Positions 43,381 through 52,783 of a DNA stretch of 64,000 nucleotides are shown piece by piece. This DNA comes from JTS-AC122 sp050246015 (GTDB taxonomy: Bacteria; Planctomycetota; Phycisphaerae; Phycisphaerales; UBA1924): contig JBFWWU010000019.1 in NCBI GenBank assembly GCA_050246015.1, forward strand, positions 20,096 through 84,095, written 5' to 3'. Positions within the stretch are counted from its first letter, which is position 1. Each line of letters begins with the position of its first letter. The notes under the pieces were generated by a model, which did not search any database, was not told the DNA's origin, and saw only the letters and a list, made by a program, of their open reading frames with translations. Position numbers and translations under genes: made by a program.

Positions 43381-46218
43381 GTGGCTGGAGAGAACCCCCC
43401 AACCCCGCCCGAATCACCGACGCCGAATGACGTGCCTACGGATCCGATTCCAAGGGGCGGAGAAGGTTCGGGTGGCCCGGTGGAGGTGCCTTCCGGGCCG
43501 ACGGGAGGAGAAGGCGGGTCCGGCGGCGGGTCTGGGGTGTCGCCGCGATCAGGGAGCAAGCGGTCGGATCGGGACTTGATCGAGGGGGCGCTTCGGGCGG
43601 CGCAGCCGCGGAGCAAACATCCGATCCATGAGGACGTGTTGCCGCCGGCGGATGCGTTCCCGGGGTACGAGATCGTGCGGGAGATCCACCGCGGTGGGCA
43701 GGGGATCGTGTATCAGGCGGTCCAGAAGACGACGAAGCGCAAGGTGGCGATCAAGGTGCTGCACCTTGGGCCGTTTGGCGGATCGAAAGGTCGTGCCCGG
43801 TTCGAGCGCGAAGTGGCGATCCTGGCGCAACTCGAACATCCGAACATTGTTTCGATTCTGGACAGCGGCATCACGAGCGAGTCGGCGGGGAAGCAGTGCT
43901 TCTACGTGATGGACTACGTATCGGGGCAGACGCTGGACGCGTTGCTGGCGGGGTCGGCCTCGAGGCCGGTGCCGGACACGCTATCGATGTTCCTGAAGAT
44001 CTGCGACGCGGTGAACGCGGCGCACCTGAAGGGGATCACGCACCGGGACCTGAAGCCGTCGAACATCCGGGTGGATCACAACGGCGAGCCGCACGTGCTG
44101 GATTTCGGGCTGGCCAAGATCGTGACGGGTGAGACGGTCCAGGACGCGCAGCACGTGCAGATGATGTCGATGACGGGACAGTTCATCGGGTCGCTGCCGT
44201 GGGCGAGCCCGGAGCAGGCCGAGGGCGCGCCGGCGAAGATCGACATCCGGTCGGACGTGTACTCGCTGGGCGTGATCCTGTATCAACTGCTGACCGGGGG
44301 AAAGTTCCCGTACCAGGTGATCGGGAACATGCGGGACGTGATGGAGAACATCCTCCGCGCCGAGCCCGCGCGCCCGAGCACGGTGCGAAAACAGATCAAT
44401 GACGAGGTCGAGACGATCGTCCTCAAGACGCTTCAGAAGGAGCGCGAGCGGCGGTATCAATCGGCCGGGGAACTGGCCAAGGACATCCGGCGGTATCTGT
44501 CGGGCGAGCCGATCGAGGCGATGCGCGAGAGCGGGTGGTATCTGGTGCGCAAGACGGTTCGGCGGCACAAGGTGCTGTGCGGCTCCCTGGCCGCGGCACT
44601 GGTCGTGGTGCTCGCCTTCGGCGCGTATGCGTACTGGAACGGGAAGCAACTCAAGCGGCTGGCCGATGACAAGGAGGCGGCCGTGACGCAGCGCGAACAG
44701 GCGCTGCAGGACAAGATCAAGGCCGAGGAGGCCGCGAGCGTGATGCGCCGGCTGTACGACGTTCGCACGGCGGCCGGGCGCGACCTGATCCGTAAAGGGC
44801 TGATCGAATCGAGCGAACTCATCCGCAACTTGGTGGGGGCGACGGCGACGCGCGAGTTGCTTCTGGCGAACTCCGCCGCGTATCTCGAAACCCTCCGCGA
44901 TCAGTTGAAAGACGACGCCGACTACCTGACCGACCTGGCGCAGGCGCATGAACTGACGGGGGATCTGCGGGCCGGGCTGTACCTGCCCAGAATCCGCAAG
45001 GACGGCGTCACGCAGCAGGGCGCGGCGAACTACGCGGAGGCGGCGCGCCTCCGGCTTGAACTGCTCGGGAAGGACCCCGGTAGCCCGGGACGGCTCGAAG
45101 CGGCCGCGCGTGCAATCCGGAAACGCGCCGATTCCAAACTCGTTTCGGCGGCCTATGCGGACGCCGCGGCGGACCTCCGGCAGTCGCTCGCGTATTTCGA
45201 TCAGGCGATCGCGAACGCGGCGGCGTCGGGCCTGGCGGCGGGGGATCGCACGAGATTGGAGGATGGCCGAGCGGGGGCGATCCTGGCCATCGGTGACGTG
45301 TTGTTCATTCAAGCGCGGCGAGAGAGCGACGCGGGGAAGTCGGCTGAACTGTCGGGGGAGGCGCAGCGGAACTATGACGCCGCGGAGGCCTACTGGAGGG
45401 CTCGCCTCGTCGCGACGCCTGGCGACCAGACGGCGGCACGGTCGCTGGGAGTCGTGCTGGACAAGAACGCGGCGGCGCGAGTCGAGTTCGGCCGGGCGCA
45501 CAAGGCCAATGCGGAGCGGCTGATCAAGGCGGGGCAACTCGATGAAGCCGCGGCCAAGGCCGGGCTGGCGATCGGATACTTTGACGAAGCCCAGCGGCTG
45601 GCGTCGGCGGCGCTTGAGACCTTCTCGGGCCTGCTGGCGGCGAATCGATCGAATGCGGTTCTCAAGCGCGACGAGTACCTGGCCCATCACAATCTTGGCA
45701 TGGCGCTCATGTACAAGGCGCAGACCAACGCCGCCCTGGCCAAGGCCGATGCGCGATTCGGCGACCGGGCCCGCGAGGCCGAGTCGCAGCACACGGCGGC
45801 GCTCGCGGCGTTTTCCGCCGCCCGGGACATCACCGACCGGCTCGCCTCGGCCGATGAGGACAACATCGAGGCGCAGCGTGACCTGGCCATCTGCCTGAAC
45901 AAGGTCGGCAACGAGCAGCGCGACCTGGGAGACCTCGCTCACGCCAGAGAGACATTCACTCGGTCGCTGGGCATCCGGCGTGAACTGTTCCGGACGGATC
46001 CGACGCAGCAGCAGCGCCGCGACCTCGCCGTCGCCCTGTATAAGGTGGGTGAACTCGACGCCATCGAGAACAACTGGGCATCGGCGGCCAAACTGTTCGA
46101 CGAAGCGGTGACTCACTTCGAGCAGTTGCTGAAGGACGAAGTGATCCGGCCCGAAGACGGAACACTCGCCGAGATGCGTTCGGCCCGGGACACGGCGAGA
46201 CGGAACTTGGGTTCTTGA
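43381..46218 (+). CDS. Ser/Thr protein kinase with transmembrane helix and helical repeats
   Basis: From the GTG at 43381 the product has 945 residues; the frame is open upstream to 43306. A Pro/Gly/Ser-rich N-terminus precedes the kinase domain: glycine loop RGGQGIVYQ, VAIKVLHL, HRDLKPSN, DFGLAK and GSLPWASPEQ. A membrane helix follows (about 395-420, ALVVVLAFGAYAYW), then a coiled stretch and a long extracytoplasmic helical-repeat region, poorly matched to TPR. GAGGA lies 8 bases before the GTG. It is similar in plan to the tandem kinases at 13.6-19 kb but carries a different sensor part. All catalytic motifs are present. Confidence 0.87.
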   Translation: MAGENPPTPPESPTPNDVPTDPIPRGGEGSGGPVEVPSGPTGGEGGSGGGSGVSPRSGSKRSDRDLIEGALRAAQPRSKHPIHEDVLPPADAFPGYEIVREIHRGGQGIVYQAVQKTTKRKVAIKVLHLGPFGGSKGRARFEREVAILAQLEHPNIVSILDSGITSESAGKQCFYVMDYVSGQTLDALLAGSASRPVPDTLSMFLKICDAVNAAHLKGITHRDLKPSNIRVDHNGEPHVLDFGLAKIVTGETVQDAQHVQMMSMTGQFIGSLPWASPEQAEGAPAKIDIRSDVYSLGVILYQLLTGGKFPYQVIGNMRDVMENILRAEPARPSTVRKQINDEVETIVLKTLQKERERRYQSAGELAKDIRRYLSGEPIEAMRESGWYLVRKTVRRHKVLCGSLAAALVVVLAFGAYAYWNGKQLKRLADDKEAAVTQREQALQDKIKAEEAASVMRRLYDVRTAAGRDLIRKGLIESSELIRNLVGATATRELLLANSAAYLETLRDQLKDDADYLTDLAQAHELTGDLRAGLYLPRIRKDGVTQQGAANYAEAARLRLELLGKDPGSPGRLEAAARAIRKRADSKLVSAAYADAAADLRQSLAYFDQAIANAAASGLAAGDRTRLEDGRAGAILAIGDVLFIQARRESDAGKSAELSGEAQRNYDAAEAYWRARLVATPGDQTAARSLGVVLDKNAAARVEFGRAHKANAERLIKAGQLDEAAAKAGLAIGYFDEAQRLASAALETFSGLLAANRSNAVLKRDEYLAHHNLGMALMYKAQTNAALAKADARFGDRAREAESQHTAALAAFSAARDITDRLASADEDNIEAQRDLAICLNKVGNEQRDLGDLAHARETFTRSLGIRRELFRTDPTQQQRRDLAVALYKVGELDAIENNWASAAKLFDEAVTHFEQLLKDEVIRPEDGTLAEMRSARDTARRNLGS

Positions 46219-46382
46219 ACCGTGATGAGAGATCCCGCAACGCCCGTAGTTTTCCCAGGTTCACACCAACGATCGGGGGTCAGGTTTGACTCATTCTTCC
46301 ATTGGGGTTCTTACGGAAATGAGGTAAGATTGTGTTGGAGATTTCGAGTATTCCCGTGGGGAAGCGACTGAGAGAGGTGTTC

Positions 46383-49300
46383 ATGCCGCAGGTTTGTGTA
46401 CGTCGTGTTGTCGCGTCGGGTGTCACCGCGCTTGGGCTGCTCGTCTGCGCCGGGCAGGCGCTGGGGCAGACGGATACGCGGTGGAACAACGCCGCGGGAG
46501 GCAACTGGTCCGTCGGCGCCAACTGGGACAACGGCGTCCCGAGCGGGAACTTCAACGCGATCATCGACCTGCTGGATCCGGTGGACGGGTACACCGTCAC
46601 GATGGACTCGGGATTCTCGATCGTCGGATTCTCGCTGACGTCCGCCGACGCGATCCTCGATCTGACCAACAACACGCTGACGCTTAGCGGCGCGTATGTC
46701 CAGCAGAGCGGGCTGGTGCGCGGCACGGCGGCGGGCACGGGCACCATCCAGACGGGCATCGGCCAGTCGGCGACGCTGCGCGATACGACGTTGCTGAACG
46801 TGTCGTCGCTGCAGAGCCGAGGGACGCTGACGATCGATGGATCGATGCTGCTGGACGTGTGCGACACGGGGATCGACCACTCGGGCACGGGCTGCACGTG
46901 GTCGGGCACCGGCGACATCCGCATGGACGGGGCATCATCCTGGAACGTCGGCGCCACGGGGACGTTCTCCATTCTGAGCGATCAATCGCTCTTTTCGATG
47001 AACGCGCCGGGGAGCGAGCCCGCGTTCACGCTGAACGGAACGATGGAGAAAGCCGGTGGGTCCGGCGTCACGTTCGTGAACAACGTCGCGATCACCAACA
47101 ACGGCACGATCCGCGCGGCGTCGGGCACGCTGCGGTTCAACAACACGACCAACTTCAGCGCGGGCGTGCTGACCGGCGGCGCCTGGAACGTCGAAGCCGG
47201 CGCCACGCTCGACCTCATGGGCCTGAACATCACGACCAATCGCGCGAGCATCACGCTCACGGGCGCGGGGTCGGCGTTCTCGCAGATCAACGCGCTGGCG
47301 ACCAACGACACCACCGGGACGTTTTCCCTCGCTGGCGGCCGGAACTACACCGCCGGCGCGTCCGCGTTCGCGAACGCCGGCATGCTGAGCATCGGCACGG
47401 GAAGCACGTTCACGGTCTCGGCGGGGAACTCGTTCACGAACACCGGGTCGGTTTCGGGCGGGGGCACGCTGCTCGTCAATGGCACGCTGAACATCCAGGG
47501 CGGGACCTACTCCAACGTCACGGTGCGGAATACGTCGACGACGGATATCTCCGGCGCCGCCGACGCGACAGGGATGGATACGACGTTTCAGTTCCAGGGC
47601 TCGGGCGTGGCCTGGTCCGGCACGGGCGACATCGTGCTCAACGGCACAAGCAGCGTGCTGAACGCGATGGGGAGCACGTTCACGATCAACAACGCCGAGC
47701 CGATCCGTTCCACCAACTCACCGGGCACGTTCCCGGTGTTCACCAACGATGGCATGCTGGTGGCGACGAACACGACACCGGGCACGACTTCGTTCTCCAG
47801 CGTCCGCCTGAACAACGCCGGCACGATGCAGAACCCGGGCGTCGTCGAGGTGCAGGGGGGACACACGCTCGCCGCGCCGGATGTGGTGAACGTCGCCGGC
47901 GGGATCCTCACGGGCGGGCGATGGCGCGTGGTCGATGCTTCCGTGCTCGATTTCGGGGCGCAGTCGATCACCACGAACCGGTCGGACGTGATCCTGCGCG
48001 GCGGGACGGCATCGGCCCAGTTCCCGCGGCTGCAAGGCTTCCTCGCCACCAACGACACGGCGGGCAAACTTACGCTCGAAGCCGGCGAGTCCTATACGAC
48101 GGCCGGAAACTTCACCAACCTCGGCACCATCACCGTGGACGGCACGCAGGGCGCGTCGGTCTTCACCGTCCCCACCGGCTTCACCCTCACGAACTACTCG
48201 ACCGTCAACAAGAAACTCACCGGGGGCAAGTTCATCGTCATCGGCGACGGGCGCGCCTCGGGCGCCATCGAGGCGCCGGACCTGGACATCGAGAACATCG
48301 ACGCGGACGTCGATCTTTCGGGCGTGGGCTCGAACCTGGTCAACACCACGGCGCCCGATCCCAATGGCCTGCGAAATCTGAACACCGTCGACAACAACGG
48401 GAAGTTCACGATCCGCGACGGGCGCGGGTTCCTCACGATCGGCAACTTCACGGTGAACCCCACCGGCGAACTCGGGGTTGGCATGGGCAGCGAGTTCGAG
48501 GTCCCCATGGGATCCGCCATGCTGACGAACTTCAACCAGGGGACCGGCGAGTTCAACGACGGAACGTTCACCATCCGGGGTGGGCGATTGATCGCGCCCA
48601 ACGCCTTTGCGCGGATCCTGAACAGCACGGTCACGCTCGATGGGCCCGACATGCAGGTCGGGATCTTCCGGCGCGAGGGGCCTGTCCTGGTCAATGCGTT
48701 CAACGTGCTGGAGCGCATCGGCTCGCCCGGACGCAGCGGCAACCTGACGATCTCAGGGGGGTACCAACTCGATCTCATCCCGGGTCAGGATCACAACCTG
48801 ACGCTGCTGCCCGGGTCAGCCTTGGCGATCGGCACGTCGAGTTCACCCGGCGGGCGGCTGCACATCCCGCGCGACGTCGAGTTCCCCGAGATGCCCGGCG
48901 GGGACTTCCTTCAGAGCGGTCAACTGACCATGTTCGGCGGTCAGTTGCAGGTCGAGGGCAACTGGCTCCAGACCAATACCGCGGACACCAGCCTGGCGCT
49001 GTCGCAGGTCGCCGTCGGCGGCGATTTCGTGCAGGACGGCCTGCTCAGCATGACCAACAGCAACGTGAACGTCGCCGGCATGTTCACGGTGCACGGCATG
49101 CTCGCAGGCAGCGGGACGTTCACGACCGGCTCCGGCGATTTCATTCTCGACGACGGCGTGCTCAGTCCCGGCATGTCGCCCGGGGTGCTGAACTTCGCTG
49201 GCGGGGACTTCGTGTTCATGCGAGGCCGCCTGGCGATGGAGATCCTGGGCCCCGTCGCCGGCTCCGGGTACGACCAGATCAACATGTCCGACCGGCTTCT

Positions 49301-49574
49301 GTTCCCGGGGGTGGATGAGAAACAACTCGTCGTCACGCTCGGCGACGGATATATCCCGGCGCTGGGCGCGACCTTTGACCTGGTGACCTTCGCGGATGGT
49401 CGCGTCGGCGATTTCACGGACGTTCGGTTGCCCGACATCGGATTTGGCCGATCGTTCATGCGCATGGACACGATGTCATCGGTTCGGCTGGTGGTGGTAC
49501 CGGCGCCGGCGAGCATCGCCGGCGTGGTCATGCTAGGGATCTGTGCGGCACGCCGAAGACGGATCGCCCGCTGA
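46383..49574 (+). CDS. Large beta-helical surface protein with PEP-CTERM-like anchor
   Basis: The 1063-residue protein has a signal peptide (TALGLLVCAGQALG), a G-x-W-N repeat start (WNNAAGGNWSVGANWDNGVP) typical of autotransporter-like planctomycete surface proteins, and several long imperfect repeats. For example, LDLMGLNITTNRASI and LDFGAQSITTNRSDV are aligned modules about 250 residues apart. It is rich in Thr, Gly, Asn and Val, as in beta-helices. The C-terminal VPAPASIAGVVMLG followed by ARRRRIAR is a PEP-CTERM variant: motif, helix and basic tail. GAGAGAGGTG lies before the ATG at 46383. Confidence 0.85.
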   Translation: MPQVCVRRVVASGVTALGLLVCAGQALGQTDTRWNNAAGGNWSVGANWDNGVPSGNFNAIIDLLDPVDGYTVTMDSGFSIVGFSLTSADAILDLTNNTLTLSGAYVQQSGLVRGTAAGTGTIQTGIGQSATLRDTTLLNVSSLQSRGTLTIDGSMLLDVCDTGIDHSGTGCTWSGTGDIRMDGASSWNVGATGTFSILSDQSLFSMNAPGSEPAFTLNGTMEKAGGSGVTFVNNVAITNNGTIRAASGTLRFNNTTNFSAGVLTGGAWNVEAGATLDLMGLNITTNRASITLTGAGSAFSQINALATNDTTGTFSLAGGRNYTAGASAFANAGMLSIGTGSTFTVSAGNSFTNTGSVSGGGTLLVNGTLNIQGGTYSNVTVRNTSTTDISGAADATGMDTTFQFQGSGVAWSGTGDIVLNGTSSVLNAMGSTFTINNAEPIRSTNSPGTFPVFTNDGMLVATNTTPGTTSFSSVRLNNAGTMQNPGVVEVQGGHTLAAPDVVNVAGGILTGGRWRVVDASVLDFGAQSITTNRSDVILRGGTASAQFPRLQGFLATNDTAGKLTLEAGESYTTAGNFTNLGTITVDGTQGASVFTVPTGFTLTNYSTVNKKLTGGKFIVIGDGRASGAIEAPDLDIENIDADVDLSGVGSNLVNTTAPDPNGLRNLNTVDNNGKFTIRDGRGFLTIGNFTVNPTGELGVGMGSEFEVPMGSAMLTNFNQGTGEFNDGTFTIRGGRLIAPNAFARILNSTVTLDGPDMQVGIFRREGPVLVNAFNVLERIGSPGRSGNLTISGGYQLDLIPGQDHNLTLLPGSALAIGTSSSPGGRLHIPRDVEFPEMPGGDFLQSGQLTMFGGQLQVEGNWLQTNTADTSLALSQVAVGGDFVQDGLLSMTNSNVNVAGMFTVHGMLAGSGTFTTGSGDFILDDGVLSPGMSPGVLNFAGGDFVFMRGRLAMEILGPVAGSGYDQINMSDRLLFPGVDEKQLVVTLGDGYIPALGATFDLVTFADGRVGDFTDVRLPDIGFGRSFMRMDTMSSVRLVVVPAPASIAGVVMLGICAARRRRIAR

Positions 49575-49691
49575 GCCGGAGTGTTCTGGGGCGAATCGGC
49601 GGGGCGCGGCCGCTTGCCTCACCCGGGAGGCCCGTTATACTTCCCCTCCCAAATTCCGCCTGAATCCAGACTTTTTCACGCGATTATCCCA

Positions 49692-50063
49692 ATGCCGACG
49701 ATCAACCAACTTGTCGCCAAGCCGCGCCGCCCGGTTCCTGTGAAGTCGAAGGTGCGCGACCTCAAGGCGTGCCCACAGAAGCGCGGCGTGTGCCTCATTG
49801 TCCGCACGACGACCCCCAAGAAGCCCAACTCGGCGCTTCGGAAGATCGCCAAGGTGCGCCTCTCCAACGGGAAGGAAATCACCGCGTACATCGGCGGCGA
49901 AGGGCACAACCTTCAAGAGCACTCGATCGTGCTGGTACGCGGCGGGCGCGTGCGCGACCTTCCGGGCGTGCGCTACCACATCGTCCGCGGGTCGCTGGAC
50001 TGCCTGGGCGTCGAGAAACGCAAGCAGGGGCGGTCGAAGTACGGCGCCAAGAAGGGCAAGTAA
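49692..50063 (+). CDS. rpsL: 30S ribosomal protein S12
   Basis: The 123-residue protein starts MPTINQLVAKPRRP and keeps the decoding-centre loop TPKKPNSALRK and the conserved GHNLQEHSIVLVRGGRVRDLPGVRYH. It is part of the A-site of the small subunit and the target of streptomycin; the RKSK-type streptomycin positions look wild-type (TTTPKKPNS, GGRVRDLPG). It is followed by rpsG, the usual str operon order. The frame open upstream to 49581 is not used. Confidence 0.98.
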   Translation: MPTINQLVAKPRRPVPVKSKVRDLKACPQKRGVCLIVRTTTPKKPNSALRKIAKVRLSNGKEITAYIGGEGHNLQEHSIVLVRGGRVRDLPGVRYHIVRGSLDCLGVEKRKQGRSKYGAKKGK

Positions 50064-50205
50064 ATCCAAGCCGGATCGCGCGAGCGATCGGCGTGTTCGT
50101 GTTCAAACAGGCAAGTAATCCGCTGAGCCATTAGCCGGGCTCATCGGGTGAACGACGGGAAGCGGGCCATGGCCTGCTTCGCCCCGAGCCAACAGGAGAT
50201 TCAAT

Positions 50206-50700
50206 ATGGCAGGCCGCTGGACCAAGTCCGAAACGCAGCTCCGTCCCGATCCGAAGTTCAACGACCGTGTGCTCTCGAAGTTCGTGAACTGCGTGATGCA
50301 GGACGGGAAGAAAGCCGTGGCGCTGCGGGTGTGCTACGACGCGCTGGACCTGATCCAGCAGAAACTGGCGAAAGAGACGGATCCCGAAGCGCCCAAGAAC
50401 GCGATCGACGTGTTCCACCGCGCGATCAACAACGTGAAGCCGTTCGTCGAAGTGCGGTCCAAGCGAGTCGGCGGCGCCAACTATCAGGTTCCGATTCCGG
50501 TGAACCAGCGGCGACAGCAGTCGCTGTCGTTCCGGTGGCTCCTCGAAGCCGCGCGCGGCGAGAAGGGCCGGCCGATGGCGTCGAAACTCGCCGACGAGTT
50601 GTACGCGGCGGCCAAGGGCGAAGGCAAGGCGATGACGACCCGCGATCAGACGCACCGCATGGCCGAAGCCAACCGCGCGTTCGCGCACTACGCGCGGTAA
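50206..50700 (+). CDS. rpsG: 30S ribosomal protein S7
   Basis: The 164-residue protein binds 16S rRNA and helps to start assembly of the 30S head. Motifs: FVNCVMQDGKKAVALRVCYD, FHRAINNVKPFVEVRSKRVGGANYQVP and the C-terminal THRMAEANRAFAHYAR. CAACAGGAG lies before the ATG. It is 142 bases after rpsL. A terminator follows directly and no elongation factor G or Tu gene follows, in contrast with the classical str operon. Confidence 0.97.
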   Translation: MAGRWTKSETQLRPDPKFNDRVLSKFVNCVMQDGKKAVALRVCYDALDLIQQKLAKETDPEAPKNAIDVFHRAINNVKPFVEVRSKRVGGANYQVPIPVNQRRQQSLSFRWLLEAARGEKGRPMASKLADELYAAAKGEGKAMTTRDQTHRMAEANRAFAHYAR

Positions 50701-50727
50701 CTCACCAGCCGATCCAGCCACGTGACC

Positions 50728-50759
50728 GAAGCCGCGGTCTGGGCCGCGGCTTCTTTGTT
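50728..50759 (+). terminator. Rho-independent terminator after rpsG
   Basis: A 10-bp stem (gaagccgcgg with ccgcggcttc), a 6-base loop and a T-rich tail (tttgttc) follow rpsG by about 28 bases, ending the ribosomal protein message. Confidence 0.88.
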
Positions 50760-50782
50760 CTCGTGAACGCCCGCGAAGCGGA

Positions 50783-51859
50783 TCAGTTACCGTACCGGAC
50801 TTCCTTCGCGCCGAAGTCGTTGCCCTTGAGCCCTTCCCGCGTCCACTGCTGGTAGCCGTTGACGTATTCACCCGGCGCCCCTGAGCGCGTCGGCGGCTCG
50901 TACAGCGTGTTGGGTGTGTAGTGAATCCGCGTCGGTCCAATGCTGCCCGGGTTGTTCGGATCGAATCCGCGGTTGCAGTCTCGCGTGCTGCGCTCGACGA
51001 CCGACGAGTCCCAGAAGAGCAGCGGTTGCACTACCTCTTCGTAGGCGTAGAAAAAACGGCGCTTGCCGGTGTGGTTGCCGTAGCGGTCGTAGACGGCGAC
51101 CTTGGTGTTTGGGAAGACGACCTCGGAGATCTTCCGTTTTCCCAGGCGGGTGCGGCCGTCGCCGGCGTAGTAGGTGCCGTGCGACGGTCCCTGCGAGACC
51201 GTGATGGGACCATTCCCCTCTCGGCGGTCGGGCGAGAACGCGGCGGGGACGAGGCAGTACGAACTGCTGTACGGCCAGCGGTGCTGGGCGTTGGAGTTGC
51301 CGGCGGGGCGCTCGGTGAGGGCGAAGAACGCCGCGCCGGGATTCTCAGGGCTTGAGAGAACGGCATCCTGCCAGGCCAGCCGGACGCGGTCGTCGGGGCA
51401 GACGACCATGCGCTCGGGGAGGCGCTGCTGGAGGTAGTCGTTGAGCGCGAGGTGGCTGTAGAGGATGTGCGGAATCCACCCGTCGATCTGAACGATGTCT
51501 CGGCGGTCGGCGCGGAAGCGGAGGATGGCAACGGCCTGATTCGCGGCCGCGGCGTTGTCGCTCCCGGCCGGCGAAAAGGTGTAGGTATCGTCGGAGTTGG
51601 TGTTGAGGTCCTGGACCGACCAGGTCCGCCCGCCGTACCACGTGAACGAGGCGATGTTGTCCTTGAAGTCCGAGGCATAGTTGGAATACGCGATCCCGAA
51701 CTCGTGCTGATTGGAATGGCAGGTGGATTTGCGCGCGACCTTGCGGGCCTCGCCCAAGGCGGGAAGCAAGAGCCCGATCAACAGCGCGATCACCGCGATC
51801 ACGACGAGCAGTTCGATCAGCGTGAAAGCACCGGCCACGGATCGTCGGAATCCTCGCAT
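50783..51859 (-). CDS. Prepilin-type N-terminal cleavage/methylation protein (pseudopilin)
   Basis: From the ATG at 51859 the product has 358 residues. The leader MRGFRRSVAGAFTLIELLVVIAVIALLIGLLLPAL has the prepilin site A|FTLIELL, with Glu at +5, and the hydrophobic N-helix. The rest matches planctomycete pseudopilins with a C-terminal product-like domain (WPYSSSYCLVPAAFSP) and Cys residues. These proteins are abundant in the phylum and of unknown function; some resemble GspG of type II secretion. GGAG lies 7 bases before this ATG, whereas an ATG at 51880 lacks one. Confidence 0.85.
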   Translation of the reverse strand: MRGFRRSVAGAFTLIELLVVIAVIALLIGLLLPALGEARKVARKSTCHSNQHEFGIAYSNYASDFKDNIASFTWYGGRTWSVQDLNTNSDDTYTFSPAGSDNAAAANQAVAILRFRADRRDIVQIDGWIPHILYSHLALNDYLQQRLPERMVVCPDDRVRLAWQDAVLSSPENPGAAFFALTERPAGNSNAQHRWPYSSSYCLVPAAFSPDRREGNGPITVSQGPSHGTYYAGDGRTRLGKRKISEVVFPNTKVAVYDRYGNHTGKRRFFYAYEEVVQPLLFWDSSVVERSTRDCNRGFDPNNPGSIGPTRIHYTPNTLYEPPTRSGAPGEYVNGYQQWTREGLKGNDFGAKEVRYGN

Positions 51860-52095
51860 GGGAATGCTCCGTCGGCGCATGCGCCGCAGAACGCGGCGCG
51901 TGCTTGGCCCCCGCTCTCCCCCTCTGCCGCCAATCTACCCGAAAGGGGACTCGCTTGCAAGGCGATTTTCGAGCAGATCCGCCGCGCACCGGCGACCGGC
52001 TTGCTCGACCGGCGGCAACGTGGCTACCCCCACGCCCCCGCCCTCCGCACCCTCCATCCCCCACTGCCGCGAGCCCGACGCCGTCTGGGTTCGCC

Positions 52096-52494
52096 TCAAT
52101 CATGTGCCGGGATGATGCAGTTCCCGGATCGCCACTCGATCACTTCGGGCGAACCCTTGGGCATGTCGTGGTAGATCCATGACGAGACACCCCGCAGCGC
52201 GACTTCCAACTCCTGCTCGGTGACACGCTGGGGGGTCGCGAGCAGGGCCGCGGCCGCCCGCTCAGCGATCTCGGTGCCCACCCATGTCTGCGGGTCGTCG
52301 CTGTCAACCCAATCCACGCGCTCGCCGAACATGGTCAGAAAGAACGCGGAACACAGTGGGCATCGCCGCACTGACACACCGAAGTGGCTTTCATCGATGA
52401 TCCGCGCGACCGTTGGAGCGCGAAGGATCGCGCGTTTGGCCCGGCGCGGATCGGAGTGACGACATTCGCACGGTACCACGGAACTCGACGTCAT
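52096..52494 (-). CDS. Small Cys-rich hypothetical protein
   Basis: The 132-residue product starts at an ATG with GGAGG 7 bases upstream. It reads PCECRHSDPRR, then VRRCPLCSAFFL (a CxC and a CPLC pair, possible zinc ligands), and a C-terminal amphipathic half (TEIAERAAAALLAT, VALRGVSSWIYHDM). The frame continues open far upstream, under the PEP-CTERM gene, but the sequence there is an Arg/Pro-rich shadow and the ribosome site marks the true start. I do not recognise the family. Confidence 0.6.
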   Translation of the reverse strand: MTSSSVVPCECRHSDPRRAKRAILRAPTVARIIDESHFGVSVRRCPLCSAFFLTMFGERVDWVDSDDPQTWVGTEIAERAAAALLATPQRVTEQELEVALRGVSSWIYHDMPKGSPEVIEWRSGNCIIPAHD

Positions 52495-52783
52495 GGGTGA
52501 CCCTCCACAACAGGCGTTATTATCGCCACACTCGGGGGCGGAGCGCGATGCCGACGTTCGCGCGATCGGCCCGGGAGTCGTCTGAGAATCGCGGGCGATG
52601 GTCCCAGAACGCCGCTGTGGCGACGCTCCACGAGATTTATTCCGTGCGCGCGGGCCGCCGCGGAGCGGCCGCCGTGCCGGAACGATCCGTTTCATAGCGG
52701 GCGCCAAGATCGGTGGCATAGTTGACGTGTCCTCGCACTGACGCGAGGTCACTCGCCCGACACGATCAGAAAGGACTCTGCCA

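Noticed and set aside
43981..46116. 711-residue minus-strand open frame opposite the third kinase
   Set aside because: The kinase has all its motifs on the plus strand. The minus-strand frame is Arg/Gln/Val-rich and lacks any motif or ribosome site.
46859..49318. 819-residue plus-strand open frame inside the surface-protein gene
   Set aside because: It is in another frame of the same strand and reads His/Arg-rich low-complexity sequence, whereas the main frame has a signal peptide and a PEP-CTERM end.
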